Shown: piece by piece, positions 1 through 5,663 of the stretch
Position numbering within the stretch: the first letter of the stretch is position 1
Layout of the letters: each line of letters starts with the position of its first letter
Origin: Pseudomonadota bacterium
GTDB taxonomy: Bacteria > Pseudomonadota > Alphaproteobacteria > Azospirillales > Azospirillaceae
Length of the DNA stretch: 6,114 nt
Direction of reading: 5' to 3'
Assembly: GCA_023411035.1 (NCBI GenBank)
Contig: JAEYPE010000002.1
Location: 1 to 6,114, forward strand
Made by a program: the position numbers and the translations under genes
Notes under the pieces: generated by a model
Seen by the model: the letters and a program-made list of their open reading frames with translations, nothing else
Database searches by the model: none
Told to the model about the DNA's origin: nothing

Positions 1-16
1 CGGTAGAAGCCGGCGA

Positions 17-1468
17 TCAGACGGCCCCCGCGTCCGCCGTCACCCCCAGCCGCTTGGCGATGCCCGCGCCATAGGCGGGGTCCGCCGCGAAGAAGTGCGC
101 CAACTGCCGCCGCTGGATGAAGTCCGGCGCCTGCCGCAGCGAGCCGGCAATGTTGTCCATCAGCCGGTCCTGCGCCTCCGTCCCGATCAGGCGGAACAGC
201 GCGCCGGCCTGGGCGTAGTCGTCGTTGCCCTCGCGATGGTCGTAGCGGGCCGCGTCGCCGGAGATGCGCAGCGGCGGTTCGGCCACGGTCGGGCTCTGCA
301 CCGGCCCGCCGAAGCTGTTCGGCTCGTAGTTCGGGCTGCCGCCGCCGTTGCCGTCGAAGCGCATCGCCCCGTCGCGCTGATAATTGCGGGCCTTCGCCGC
401 GTGCGGGCAGTTGACCGGCAGCGCCTGATGGTTGGCGCCCAGCCGGTAGCGCTGCGCATCAGCATAGGCGAACAGGCGGCCCTGGAGCATCTTGTCCGGG
501 CTGAAGGAGATGCCGGGGACGACGTTCGACGGGCTGAGCGCGGCCTGCTCGACCTCCGCGAAGAAGTTCTCCGGGTTGCGGTTCAGCACCAGTTCACCGA
601 TCTCGACCAGGGGATAGTCGGCGTGCGGCCACACCTTGGTCAGGTCGAACGGGTTGATGCGGTAGGTGTCCGCCTCCAACTCCGGCATGATCTGCACCGA
701 GACGGTCCAGGCCGGGAAATCGCCGTCCTGGATGGCCGCGTAGAGGTCGCGGGTGGCGTGATCCGGGTCGACGCCGGCCATGCGCACGGCCTGCTCGGCG
801 GTCAGGTTCTCGATGCCCTGGCGGGTCTTGAAGTGGTACTTGACCCAGAAGCGCTCGCCCGCCGCGTTGATCCACGAGAAGGTATGGCTGGAGAAGCCGT
901 CCATGTGGCGATAGCCGCGCGGCGTGCCGCGGTCGCTGAACAGGATCGTCAACTGGTGCATCGTCTCCGGCGACAGCGAGAAGAAATCCCACATCGCGGT
1001 GGGGTCCTTGAGGTTGGTCGCCGGATTGCGCTTCTGCGTGTGGATGAAATCCGGGAACTTCAGCGGGTCACGGAGGAAGAAGACCGGCGTGTTGTTGCCG
1101 ACCATGTCGTAGTTGCCGTCCTCCGTGTAGAACTTGACGGCGAAGCCGCGCGGATCGCGCTCGGAGTCGGCGGAGCCCTTCTCGCCGCCGACGGTGGAGA
1201 AGCGCAGGAACACCTCCGTTTCCTTGCCGACCGCCGACAGGAACTTGGCCGCGGTGTAGGGCGTCACGTCCTTCGTCACCCGGAAGACGCCATAGGCTCC
1301 GGCGCCCTTGGCATGGACCACCCGTTCCGGAATGCGTTCGCGGTTGAAGCTGGCCAGCTTCTCGATCAGGTGGAAATCCTGCATCAGCACCGGGCCGCGC
1401 GGGCCGGCGGTCAGGGAATTCTGGTTGTCGGCGACGGGAATGCCGGAGGCGGTCGTCAGGGTGCTCAT
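17..1468 (-). CDS. katA: Catalase, small-subunit haem (monofunctional) type
   Basis: This 483-residue protein is a haem catalase that dismutates hydrogen peroxide to water and oxygen in the cytoplasm, normally as a tetramer. The whole catalase core is visible. The distal histidine is His52 in RVVHAKGAGAYGVF. Ser91 lies in RFSTVGGEKGSADSERDPRGFAVKFY (residues 89-114). The distal asparagine is Asn125 in VGNNTPVFFLRDP. The proximal haem-ligand tyrosine is Tyr335 in RLFAYADAQRYRLG. A catalase immune-responsive domain fills roughly residues 420-475. The length fits small-subunit (clade 3) catalases; the large-subunit C-terminal flavodoxin-like domain is absent. The ATG at 1466-1468 follows an AAGGAG ribosome-binding site (minus strand, 1476-1481) with a 7-nt gap. 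The gene is divergent from oxyR, which suggests induction by peroxide through OxyR. No residue appears to be missing. The clade assignment is inference from length and motifs. Confidence 0.97.
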   Translation of the reverse strand: MSTLTTASGIPVADNQNSLTAGPRGPVLMQDFHLIEKLASFNRERIPERVVHAKGAGAYGVFRVTKDVTPYTAAKFLSAVGKETEVFLRFSTVGGEKGSADSERDPRGFAVKFYTEDGNYDMVGNNTPVFFLRDPLKFPDFIHTQKRNPATNLKDPTAMWDFFSLSPETMHQLTILFSDRGTPRGYRHMDGFSSHTFSWINAAGERFWVKYHFKTRQGIENLTAEQAVRMAGVDPDHATRDLYAAIQDGDFPAWTVSVQIMPELEADTYRINPFDLTKVWPHADYPLVEIGELVLNRNPENFFAEVEQAALSPSNVVPGISFSPDKMLQGRLFAYADAQRYRLGANHQALPVNCPHAAKARNYQRDGAMRFDGNGGGSPNYEPNSFGGPVQSPTVAEPPLRISGDAARYDHREGNDDYAQAGALFRLIGTEAQDRLMDNIAGSLRQAPDFIQRRQLAHFFAADPAYGAGIAKRLGVTADAGAV

Positions 1469-1522
1469 GGCTCAACTCCTTCTGGCGTTTCTTATCGGTG
1501 GTCGCGTCCGCTTTGCCCCCTG

Positions 1523-1552
1523 GTTATCGCGCCGGTCCGTTGATATATCCAA
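1523..1552 (-). promoter_or_regulatory. Candidate katA promoter
   Basis: Reading leftward, a TTGGAT box (plus-strand 1547-1552) and a GATAAC box (1523-1528) are separated by 18 bp. This is a plausible but imperfect sigma-70-like pair, 55 bp upstream of the katA start codon. The OxyR-like palindrome would sit about 20 bp upstream of the -35 box, a place from which an activator could act. A GATATATC self-complementary octamer (1542-1549) overlaps the spacer and -35 region. In the other direction, TATATC (1544-1549) could serve as an oxyR -10, but its -35 would be very poor. Only positional reasoning supports this. Confidence 0.3.
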
Positions 1553-1572
1553 GACATCGTTTCAAATGCTTC

Positions 1573-1589
1573 CATAGGCTGCACCTATG
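1573..1589. promoter_or_regulatory. OxyR-type operator palindrome overlapping the oxyR start
   Basis: The sequence CATAGGCTGCACCTATG is a perfect inverted repeat: 6-bp arms around a 5-bp centre. It contains ATAG-N7-CTAT, the half-operator described for OxyR, with the A at N7 position 6 of the published ATAGnTnnnAnCTAT pattern; the T at position 2 is C here. Its last three bases are the oxyR start codon. A second half-site 22 bp upstream, expected for tetramer binding, is not obvious: positions 1552-1566 match poorly. The site lies about 100 bp upstream of the katA start, so one site could serve both genes. The assignment is inference from motif and position. Confidence 0.6.
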
Positions 1590-2522
1590 AATCTCGCCGG
1601 ACTGTCCCTTCGCGACCTGGAGTATGTGGTGGCCGTGGCCGAGCAGCGGCATTTCGGCAAGGCGGCGGAGCGCTGCGCCGTCAGCCAGCCGTCGCTGAGC
1701 GCCCAGATCCGCAAGCTGGAGGAACTTCTCGGCATCACTCTGTTCGAGCGGACCAGCCGCCGCGTCCTGCCGACCCCGCAGGGGGAGGTGGTGATCCGGC
1801 AGGCCCGCGTCGTTCTGGAGGAGGCGCGGCGCCTGCTGGCGCTGGCCCGCGGGACGGAGGGGGGGTTGCACGGCCATTTGTCCATCGCGGCGATCCAGAC
1901 GCTTGGCCCGTACCTGTTCCCCCATGTCCTGCCCGCGATGCGCCGGCACATGCCGGATGTCCATCTGGTCCTGTCCGAAGGCCGCACGGAGGGGCTGGTG
2001 GAGGAGTTGCGGGAAGGGCGGCTGGACGCGGTGCTGCTGGCCCTGCCCATCGACGGGGATGGGCTGACCTGCACCCCTCTCTTCTTCGAACCCTTCGTGC
2101 TGGCCCACCCCGCCGGCCACCGGCTGGAAAGCCTGTCGTCCATCGCCCTGGCCGACCTCGACCCCGGCGAACTGGTGCTGCTGGAGGAAGGGCACTGCCT
2201 GCGCGATCAGGCGCTGGCCGCCTGCGGCGCCACCGCACGCGGCATGCGCCACGCCACCGGGCTGGAGACGCTGCGGCACATGGTGGCCAGCGGCACCGGT
2301 TACACGCTGATGCCGCGGCTCGCCACAGGGAACGGGGAAGCGGCGACGGTGGGCGGGCTGGTCGCCTACCGCGAGTTCCAGGACGACCCGCCGGGCCGCG
2401 TCATCGGGCTGGTCTGGCGTGCCAGCGACCCGCGCGCGCCTGGCTTCCGCGCCCTGGCGCAAAGTCTGAGGGATGCCACCCCGCCCGGCCTGCGCCGGAT
2501 GGATCCGTCAGTTGCCCCCTGA
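1587..2522 (+). CDS. oxyR: Hydrogen-peroxide-sensing LysR regulator OxyR
   Basis: This 311-residue LysR-family protein is a peroxide-responsive transcription regulator. The N-terminal winged helix-turn-helix is clear at residues 6-65 (LSLRDLEYVVAVAEQRHFGKAAERC, then SQPSLSAQIRKLEELLG and LFERTSRR). The C-terminal sensor domain carries the OxyR signature EEGHCLRDQALAAC, giving Cys204 and Cys213. These have the same 9-residue spacing as Cys199 and Cys208 of the E. coli protein, whose disulphide switches it on. LETLRHMVASGTGYTLMP (residues 226-243) also matches the family. Together these separate OxyR from generic LysR proteins. The ATG at 1587 gives the usual family N-terminus plus about four residues. 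No strong Shine-Dalgarno is visible; the bases just upstream are the operator palindrome, so translation may be weak or leaderless-like. The stop lies inside the end of the convergent RNA methyltransferase gene. Confidence 0.95.
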   Translation: MNLAGLSLRDLEYVVAVAEQRHFGKAAERCAVSQPSLSAQIRKLEELLGITLFERTSRRVLPTPQGEVVIRQARVVLEEARRLLALARGTEGGLHGHLSIAAIQTLGPYLFPHVLPAMRRHMPDVHLVLSEGRTEGLVEELREGRLDAVLLALPIDGDGLTCTPLFFEPFVLAHPAGHRLESLSSIALADLDPGELVLLEEGHCLRDQALAACGATARGMRHATGLETLRHMVASGTGYTLMPRLATGNGEAATVGGLVAYREFQDDPPGRVIGLVWRASDPRAPGFRALAQSLRDATPPGLRRMDPSVAP

Positions 2523-3359
2523 CTCCGGCCCTGACTCCGGCTCCGCCATGAAGGAGAGGTGGTGCAGGACGATCCCGCTGGTCGTGGCGACGTTCAACGA
2601 ATCGAAATCCGGCGCCATGGGAATGCGCACCGTCCGCGTCCGCGCCAGGACCGAGGCCGGCAACCCCGGCCCCTCCGCCCCCAGCAGCAGCGCCGCGCGC
2701 TCCGGACGGCGCAGGCCCGCCAGGGTCACCGCCCCCGCCGGGCTCAGCGAAACCGCAGCGAAACCGTGCCGCTCCAGCAGGGCGACCGGATCGCTCCCCA
2801 CCGGAATCCGGACGAAGGGCACTCGAAGCGCCGCTCCCACCGACACGCGGATCGCCTTGCGGTAGAGCGGGTCGCAACAGCCGGAATCGAGCAGCACCGC
2901 GTCCACTCCAAAGGCCGCCGCGTTGCGGAAGATGCCGCCCACATTGTCGTGGTTGCCGATCCCGCAGAGCACCAGCACGGTCGCCCGCGGCCCCAGCCCG
3001 GCCAGCAGCACGTCCGGTTCCGGCGCCGGCGCCGCCCGCCCCAGCCCCAGGATGCCCCGGTGCAACGGGAATCCGGCAATGGCGTCCAGCACCTCCTGCC
3101 GCGCGCTGTAGACCGGCACCGTGGCGGGCAGCGCCTCCAGCATGGGCGCCAGCCCCGCGATCCGCTTGTCCGCGATCAGCAGTGACAGGGTTTCATGACG
3201 CGAAGCGGTCAGCAGGGTCCGCAGCACCACCGCCCCTTCGGCGATGAACCGCCCCTCCCGACCCACGAGGTCGCGCTCCTTCACGTCGCGGTAGGCCGCG
3301 ATCCGTGGGTCGTCCGGGTCGTCGATGAGGATGATCGAAGGAGGAATGATGCAAGGCAT
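2508..3359 (-). CDS. TrmH/SpoU-family RNA methyltransferase
   Basis: This 283-residue protein is a SPOUT-class S-adenosylmethionine-dependent 2'-O-ribose methyltransferase acting on rRNA or tRNA; the exact target cannot be read from the sequence. An N-terminal substrate-binding domain spans about residues 25-110 (VKERDLVGREGRFIAEGAVVL). The catalytic knot domain follows: motif 1 NHDNVGGIFRNAAAFG with Asn136 and Arg145, motif 2 LLLGAEGPGL with Glu229, and motif 3 IPMAPDFDSLNVATTSGIVL with Ser254 and Asn256. All three SpoU motifs are intact. I chose the ATG at 3357-3359. The frame stays open upstream to a TTG at 3446, but those residues do not look like this family and have no good ribosome-binding site. 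A GGGAGG lies 14 nt before the ATG, rather far. The C-terminus reads PESGPESGG because of a 12-bp tandem repeat. The last 15 bp overlap the oxyR end in antisense. Confidence 0.9.
   Translation of the reverse strand: MPCIIPPSIILIDDPDDPRIAAYRDVKERDLVGREGRFIAEGAVVLRTLLTASRHETLSLLIADKRIAGLAPMLEALPATVPVYSARQEVLDAIAGFPLHRGILGLGRAAPAPEPDVLLAGLGPRATVLVLCGIGNHDNVGGIFRNAAAFGVDAVLLDSGCCDPLYRKAIRVSVGAALRVPFVRIPVGSDPVALLERHGFAAVSLSPAGAVTLAGLRRPERAALLLGAEGPGLPASVLARTRTVRIPMAPDFDSLNVATTSGIVLHHLSFMAEPESGPESGGN
2519..2542. repeat. 12-bp tandem duplication at the oxyR/methyltransferase 3' junction
   Basis: CTGACTCCGGCC (2519-2530) is followed directly by CTGACTCCGGCT (2531-2542), identical in 11 of 12 bases. 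On the minus strand it encodes the repeated PESG/PESG at the methyltransferase C-terminus. The first copy supplies the oxyR TGA stop (2520-2522). It looks like a small slippage duplication at the junction of two convergent genes. Confidence 0.8.
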
Positions 3360-3522
3360 GGGCGCCTGTGTAGCCTCCCTTCCGTCCCACCGAAAGACCG
3401 GAAAGCGCAGGTCCGGTGTGAGGGGCGCCACATCCGCGCCGGCCAAAGCCCGTTAAAAGGACCGGCGACGCGGGGCGCGGCAGTCCCCGCCAGAACGCCT
3501 CGCCAGAACGGAGGAACCCCTC
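3360..3522. promoter_or_regulatory. Divergent spacer between RNA methyltransferase and DUF1127 gene
   Basis: These 163 bp must hold the promoters of both flanking genes. I found no convincing -35/-10 pair. Three short structures are visible. A perfect inverted repeat ACCGGA-N9-TCCGGT occupies 3397-3417. A hairpin-capable pair GCGGGG/CCCCGC lies at 3470-3475 and 3485-3490. A 10-bp direct repeat CGCCAGAACG lies at 3488-3497 and 3501-3510. The GGAGGA ribosome-binding site of the DUF1127 gene (3510-3515) abuts the second repeat copy. Their function is unknown. Confidence 0.4.
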
Positions 3523-3762
3523 ATGCCGAACCTGTCCGCCGTCCGCAACTTCGGCGCGACCCTGCCGAAATCGCTGACCGCCGCCCTGCTCGGGATCTGC
3601 CGCAGCCTGAAGGGGCACCGCGCAAGAACCTCTTCCACGAGCGCCCCCGGCCGCATCGACGACCACCTGTTGAGAGACATCGGCGTCAGCCGCAGCGACC
3701 TGATGGCCGCCGAACGCCTGAAAAGGCCCCGGCGCGCCGGAACGCATGACAGGAACTGCTGA
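3523..3762 (+). CDS. Small DUF1127 (YjiS-like) protein
   Basis: This 79-residue basic protein carries the DUF1127 signature near its C-terminus: RIDDHLLRDIGVSRSDL at residues 44-60, matching the family pattern of LDDhLLrDIGlsR. The rest, including LPKSLTAALLGICRSLKGHRARTSS (residues 14-38), is poorly conserved and longer than in the minimal members of about 45-50 residues. DUF1127 proteins are abundant and often multicopy in alphaproteobacteria. Some, such as CcaF1 of Rhodobacter, have been linked to RNA binding, sRNA turnover and stress adaptation; whether this one does the same is inference. The start is well supported: GGAGGA at 3510-3515, seven bases before the ATG. It stands alone, divergent from the RNA methyltransferase and only 8 bp from the convergent sugar dehydrogenase. 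A CCGGCGCGCCGG palindrome (3729-3740) lies near the end of the coding sequence. Confidence 0.88.
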   Translation: MPNLSAVRNFGATLPKSLTAALLGICRSLKGHRARTSSTSAPGRIDDHLLRDIGVSRSDLMAAERLKRPRRAGTHDRNC

Positions 3763-3770
3763 ACCGGCGC

Positions 3771-4934
3771 TTACGGCTTGCCCGCCGGAGCCACCCGCAG
3801 GATCTCGCCCCGGTCCTCGTCGGTCAGCAGGTACAAGGCGCCGTCGGGGCCTTGGCTGACCTGCCGGATGCGCTTGCCCAGATCGCTGAACATGCGTTCC
3901 TCGTGCTTGACCGCCGTGCCGTCGAGTTCGAGCCGCACCACCTCCCTGGTCGCCAGCCCGCCGTTGAACAGGCTGCCCTGCCAGCCGGGAACCGCATCGC
4001 CCGTGTAGAAAGTCATGCCGGAGGAACCGATGACCGGGGTCCAATGGTACACCGGTTCCTCCATGCCGGGCGCGCTCGACTTGCCCGTCCCGACCGGCGT
4101 GCCGTTGTAGTTCACGCCGTAGGACACCACCGGCCAGCCGTAATTCTTTCCCGGCTCCGGCACGTTGACCTCGTCGCCGCCGCGCGGGCCGTGCTCGTTG
4201 ATCCACAGCGCGCCGGTCTGCGGGTTCAGCGCGGCGCCCTGAATGTTCCGATGGCCGTAGGACCAGATTTCCGGCAACGCGCCGGGCCGATTCACGAAGG
4301 GGTTGTCGGCGGGCACGGAGCCGTCCCGGTTGATCCGCACCACCTTGCCCAGATGCGAGTCGAGATCCTGGGCCTGCGTCCGGAACCGGTCCAGCGAGCG
4401 TTCGCCCAGAGTCACATACAGGTGCCCCTGCCGGTCGAAGACCAGCCGCGACCCGTAATGCATCCGGCTTTGCACCTTGGGCTTCTGCGAGAAGATCACT
4501 TGGACGCCGGTCAGGGCGGTGCCGTCGGCATTCAGCGCGCCGCGCACCACGGCGGTGGAATTGGTGTCGTCCGGTCCGGGCTCGGAAAAACTGAGATAGA
4601 CGAGCCGGTTCTGCGCAAAATCCGGGTCCAGCGCCACGTCGAGCAACCCACCCTGCCCGCGGTCGTCGACCTTCGGCACGCCCTTCACCGGGGCGGAGAC
4701 GGTGCCGTCCGGCGCCACGATGCGCAACCGGCCCTCCTTCTCGGTCACCAGCATCCGCCCATCGGGCAGAAAGGCCAGCCCCCAGGGGTGGCTGAGGCCG
4801 CTCGCGACGGTCTTCACCGAAACCATTGCCCTTTCGGTTTTGAACACCTTATCGACCGCGTTCGCGTCCGTGACGCTCAGGCAAGCCGCAAGGGTGGTGG
4901 CGGCCATCAGGGCGGCGGTTCGGCCCATGCGCAT
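3771..4934 (-). CDS. Exported PQQ-dependent aldose sugar dehydrogenase (YliI/GSDH family)
   Basis: This 387-residue protein is a soluble-type quinoprotein sugar dehydrogenase: a six-bladed propeller that uses PQQ and calcium to oxidise aldoses outside the cytoplasm and passes electrons to the respiratory chain or other acceptors. Family motifs run in order: GLSHPWGLAFLPDGRMLVTE (46-65), RMHYGSRLVFD (157-167), YGHRNIQGAALNP (226-238), NEHGPRGGDEVNV (246-258), GKNYGWPVVSYG (262-273), SSGMTFYTGD (304-313) and KRIRQVSQGPDGALYLLTD (354-372). By alignment from memory, His159 matches the catalytic His144 of Acinetobacter GDH-B, and Arg228, Arg355 and Arg357 match PQQ-contacting arginines. Residues 1-26 are a signal peptide ending ANA. 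An internal LAAC (15-18) also fits a lipobox, so lipid anchoring is possible. GGGAGG sits 7 nt before the ATG at 4934; Met3 (4928) is an alternative start. No pqq genes are in the window. Confidence 0.93.
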   Translation of the reverse strand: MRMGRTAALMAATTLAACLSVTDANAVDKVFKTERAMVSVKTVASGLSHPWGLAFLPDGRMLVTEKEGRLRIVAPDGTVSAPVKGVPKVDDRGQGGLLDVALDPDFAQNRLVYLSFSEPGPDDTNSTAVVRGALNADGTALTGVQVIFSQKPKVQSRMHYGSRLVFDRQGHLYVTLGERSLDRFRTQAQDLDSHLGKVVRINRDGSVPADNPFVNRPGALPEIWSYGHRNIQGAALNPQTGALWINEHGPRGGDEVNVPEPGKNYGWPVVSYGVNYNGTPVGTGKSSAPGMEEPVYHWTPVIGSSGMTFYTGDAVPGWQGSLFNGGLATREVVRLELDGTAVKHEERMFSDLGKRIRQVSQGPDGALYLLTDEDRGEILRVAPAGKP

Positions 4935-5184
4935 TCCTCATCCTCCCGCATCGTCGCTATCGTTGGGTAGGTGGTGCCGCCGCCGCCACGGACAAGATAC
5001 CTCTCTTCGCCTCCGTTCCATTCCGGCTCACTGGCCCCTGGTGCAAGGAGCTTCGCAGGTCAGGACCCCCGAATCCGGCGATGGCGTTTCGATGAACGTG
5101 GACACGATCCGCCCGGTCACCGGCGTGAGGTTGCGCCGCCGCCTCTGTTGGCAAGGGGGGCAACTCCTTTCACAGAGGTAGGGT
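4935..5184. promoter_or_regulatory. Divergent spacer upstream of sugar dehydrogenase and the 58-aa gene
   Basis: The 250-bp gap must contain promoters for both divergent genes, but no clear -35/-10 pair stands out on either strand. A GGAAC (minus strand, 5015-5019) resembles the -35 of the alphaproteobacterial general-stress factor EcfG, but no matching CGTT follows at 16-17 bp. A short frame (ATG 5092 to TAG 5179-5181, 29 codons, rich in Arg and Gln) ends 3 bases before the next start. The right end forms the hairpin listed separately. Confidence 0.35.
5142..5178 (+). promoter_or_regulatory. Hairpin sequestering the ribosome-binding site of the 58-aa gene
   Basis: CCTCTGT (5142-5148) pairs perfectly with ACAGAGG (5172-5178), and an inner AAGG (5153-5156) can pair with CCTT (5166-5169). 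The AGAGG Shine-Dalgarno (5174-5178) lies entirely in the 3' strand of the outer stem, six bases before the ATG at 5185. If it folds in the mRNA, it would restrict ribosome access. The pairing is seen in the sequence; the regulatory role is inference. Confidence 0.4.
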
Positions 5185-5361
5185 ATGAGCGACAAGCCAA
5201 AACCGGACGACACCGGCATCCATCCTCCGCGCAGCTATGACCCGAACGCTCAAAAGCCGCTCGGCGACCGCGACGAGGCCGCGCCGGGCACGCCGGGAAC
5301 AGGTGAGGACATCGACCCCAAGACTGGCGAAACCTTCACCGAGGGCATTGGCGGCGCCTGA
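5185..5361 (+). CDS. Small hydrophilic protein of unknown function, 58 aa
   Basis: This ATG-to-TGA frame encodes 58 residues, starting MSDKPKPDDTGIHPPRSYDP and ending GETFTEGIGGA. I do not recognise a named family. The protein is polar and rich in Pro, Gly, Asp, Glu and Lys, with no hydrophobic segment, signal peptide or cysteine, so it is probably cytoplasmic and largely disordered. Support for a real gene is an AGAGG ribosome-binding site at 5174-5178 with a 6-nt gap, a coherent composition, third codon positions mostly G or C, and a hairpin shortly after the stop. It stands alone, divergent from the sugar dehydrogenase and convergent with the rRNA operon. No function can be assigned; small acidic stress-related proteins are one possibility, but nothing here proves it. 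Confidence 0.65.
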   Translation: MSDKPKPDDTGIHPPRSYDPNAQKPLGDRDEAAPGTPGTGEDIDPKTGETFTEGIGGA

Positions 5362-5382
5362 CGGACATCGGCACGCGACAGC

Positions 5383-5411
5383 CCCGGCGGAGCGTTCGCC
5401 GGTCCGCCGGG
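5383..5411 (+). terminator. Candidate terminator hairpin after the 58-aa gene
   Basis: CCCGGCGGA (5383-5391) pairs perfectly with TCCGCCGGG (5403-5411) across an 11-nt loop, starting 21 bases after the stop codon. The stem is 9 bp and GC-rich, but no T-run follows on the plus strand. It could be a weak or Rho-assisted terminator or an mRNA 3'-end stabiliser. Confidence 0.45.
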
Positions 5412-5413
5412 CC

Positions 5414-5433
5414 ACGTCAGAAAACGTCAGAAA
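5414..5433. repeat. Perfect 10-bp tandem repeat beside the rRNA terminator
   Basis: ACGTCAGAAA occurs twice in a row (5414-5423 and 5424-5433). Read leftward it gives TTTCTGACGT twice, so each copy places a short T-run just beyond the terminator hairpin of the rRNA operon. Confidence 0.8.
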
Positions 5434-5462
5434 CCGGCGCTCCCGATTGGGAAGCGCCGGTT
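5432..5462 (-). terminator. Rho-independent-like terminator of the rRNA operon
   Basis: AACCGGCGCT (5432-5441) and AGCGCCGGTT (5453-5462) form a perfect 10-bp stem. An inner CCC-GATT-GGG extends it, leaving one bulged A. Read on the minus strand the hairpin ends in TTTCTGACGTTTTCTG, an interrupted T-tract. It lies about 85 bp beyond the 5S 3' end, in the right orientation and place to end rRNA transcription. On the plus strand it could also stop read-through from the 58-aa gene. Confidence 0.75.
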
Positions 5463-5547
5463 CCTGGTGTTCGTGAAGGCGATTGTTAAGTGCTCAGGCC
5501 CTTGACCGTACCGTCTGTCCGTATGGCTGTGTCGTGTGCCGTGGTGA
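5463..5547 (-). other. rRNA operon trailer without tRNA
   Basis: This 85-bp stretch separates the 5S 3' end from the terminator hairpin. I found no tRNA cloverleaf or GTTCRA T-loop in it. Bases flanking the 5S gene (GTGACCT before, AGGTCAC after, on the plus strand) are complementary and extend the 5S terminal stem, as expected for a processing helix in the precursor. Confidence 0.6.
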
Positions 5548-5663
5548 CCTGGCGGCGACCTACTCTCCCACGTCTTAAGACGCAGTACCATCGGCGCTGA
5601 GGCGTTTCACGGCCGAGTTCGGAATGGGATCGGGTGTTGGGAGCCCCGCCATGACCACCAGGT
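5548..5663 (-). rRNA. rrf: 5S ribosomal RNA
   Basis: The minus strand reads CCTGGTGGTCATGGCGGGGC at its 5' end, has the conserved CCCGATCCCATTCCGAACTC core and GATGGTACTGC, and closes with GTGGGAGAGTAGGTCGCCGC then CAGG. The ends pair (CCTGG with CCAGG) and extend into the flanking GGTGA/TCACC. The length is about 115-117 nt, normal for bacterial 5S. It lies downstream of 23S in the same orientation, the usual rrn order. The exact termini are uncertain by a base or two. Confidence 0.95.

Noticed and set aside
95..1543. Long plus-strand open frame (482 aa) opposite katA
   Set aside because: It is a GC-rich antisense shadow of an intact catalase gene; its translation is Arg/Val-rich and low in complexity with no family motif.
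1524..2462. 312-aa minus-strand frame opposite oxyR
   Set aside because: It is an antisense shadow of OxyR, Gln/Arg/Gly-rich and without recognisable motifs.
3360..3446. N-terminal extension of the RNA methyltransferase to a TTG at 3446
   Set aside because: The extra 29 residues do not resemble the family, lack a good ribosome-binding site and would use a rare start; the ATG at 3359 is preferred.
3764..3788. Terminator between the DUF1127 and sugar dehydrogenase genes
   Set aside because: CCGGCG/CGCCGG can pair, but the loop is 13 nt, there is no T-run and the stem lies in the dehydrogenase coding end; such pairs are common in this GC-rich DNA.
3193..4206. 337-aa minus-strand frame spanning the methyltransferase start, the DUF1127 gene and half the sugar dehydrogenase
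   Set aside because: It crosses three well-supported genes and two spacers and has the Gly/Arg/Ala composition of an out-of-frame read in high-GC DNA.
4994..5019. EcfG (general stress sigma factor) promoter for the sugar dehydrogenase
   Set aside because: A GGAAC is present on the minus strand, but the bases 17 downstream read TCTT rather than CGTT, so the pair fails.
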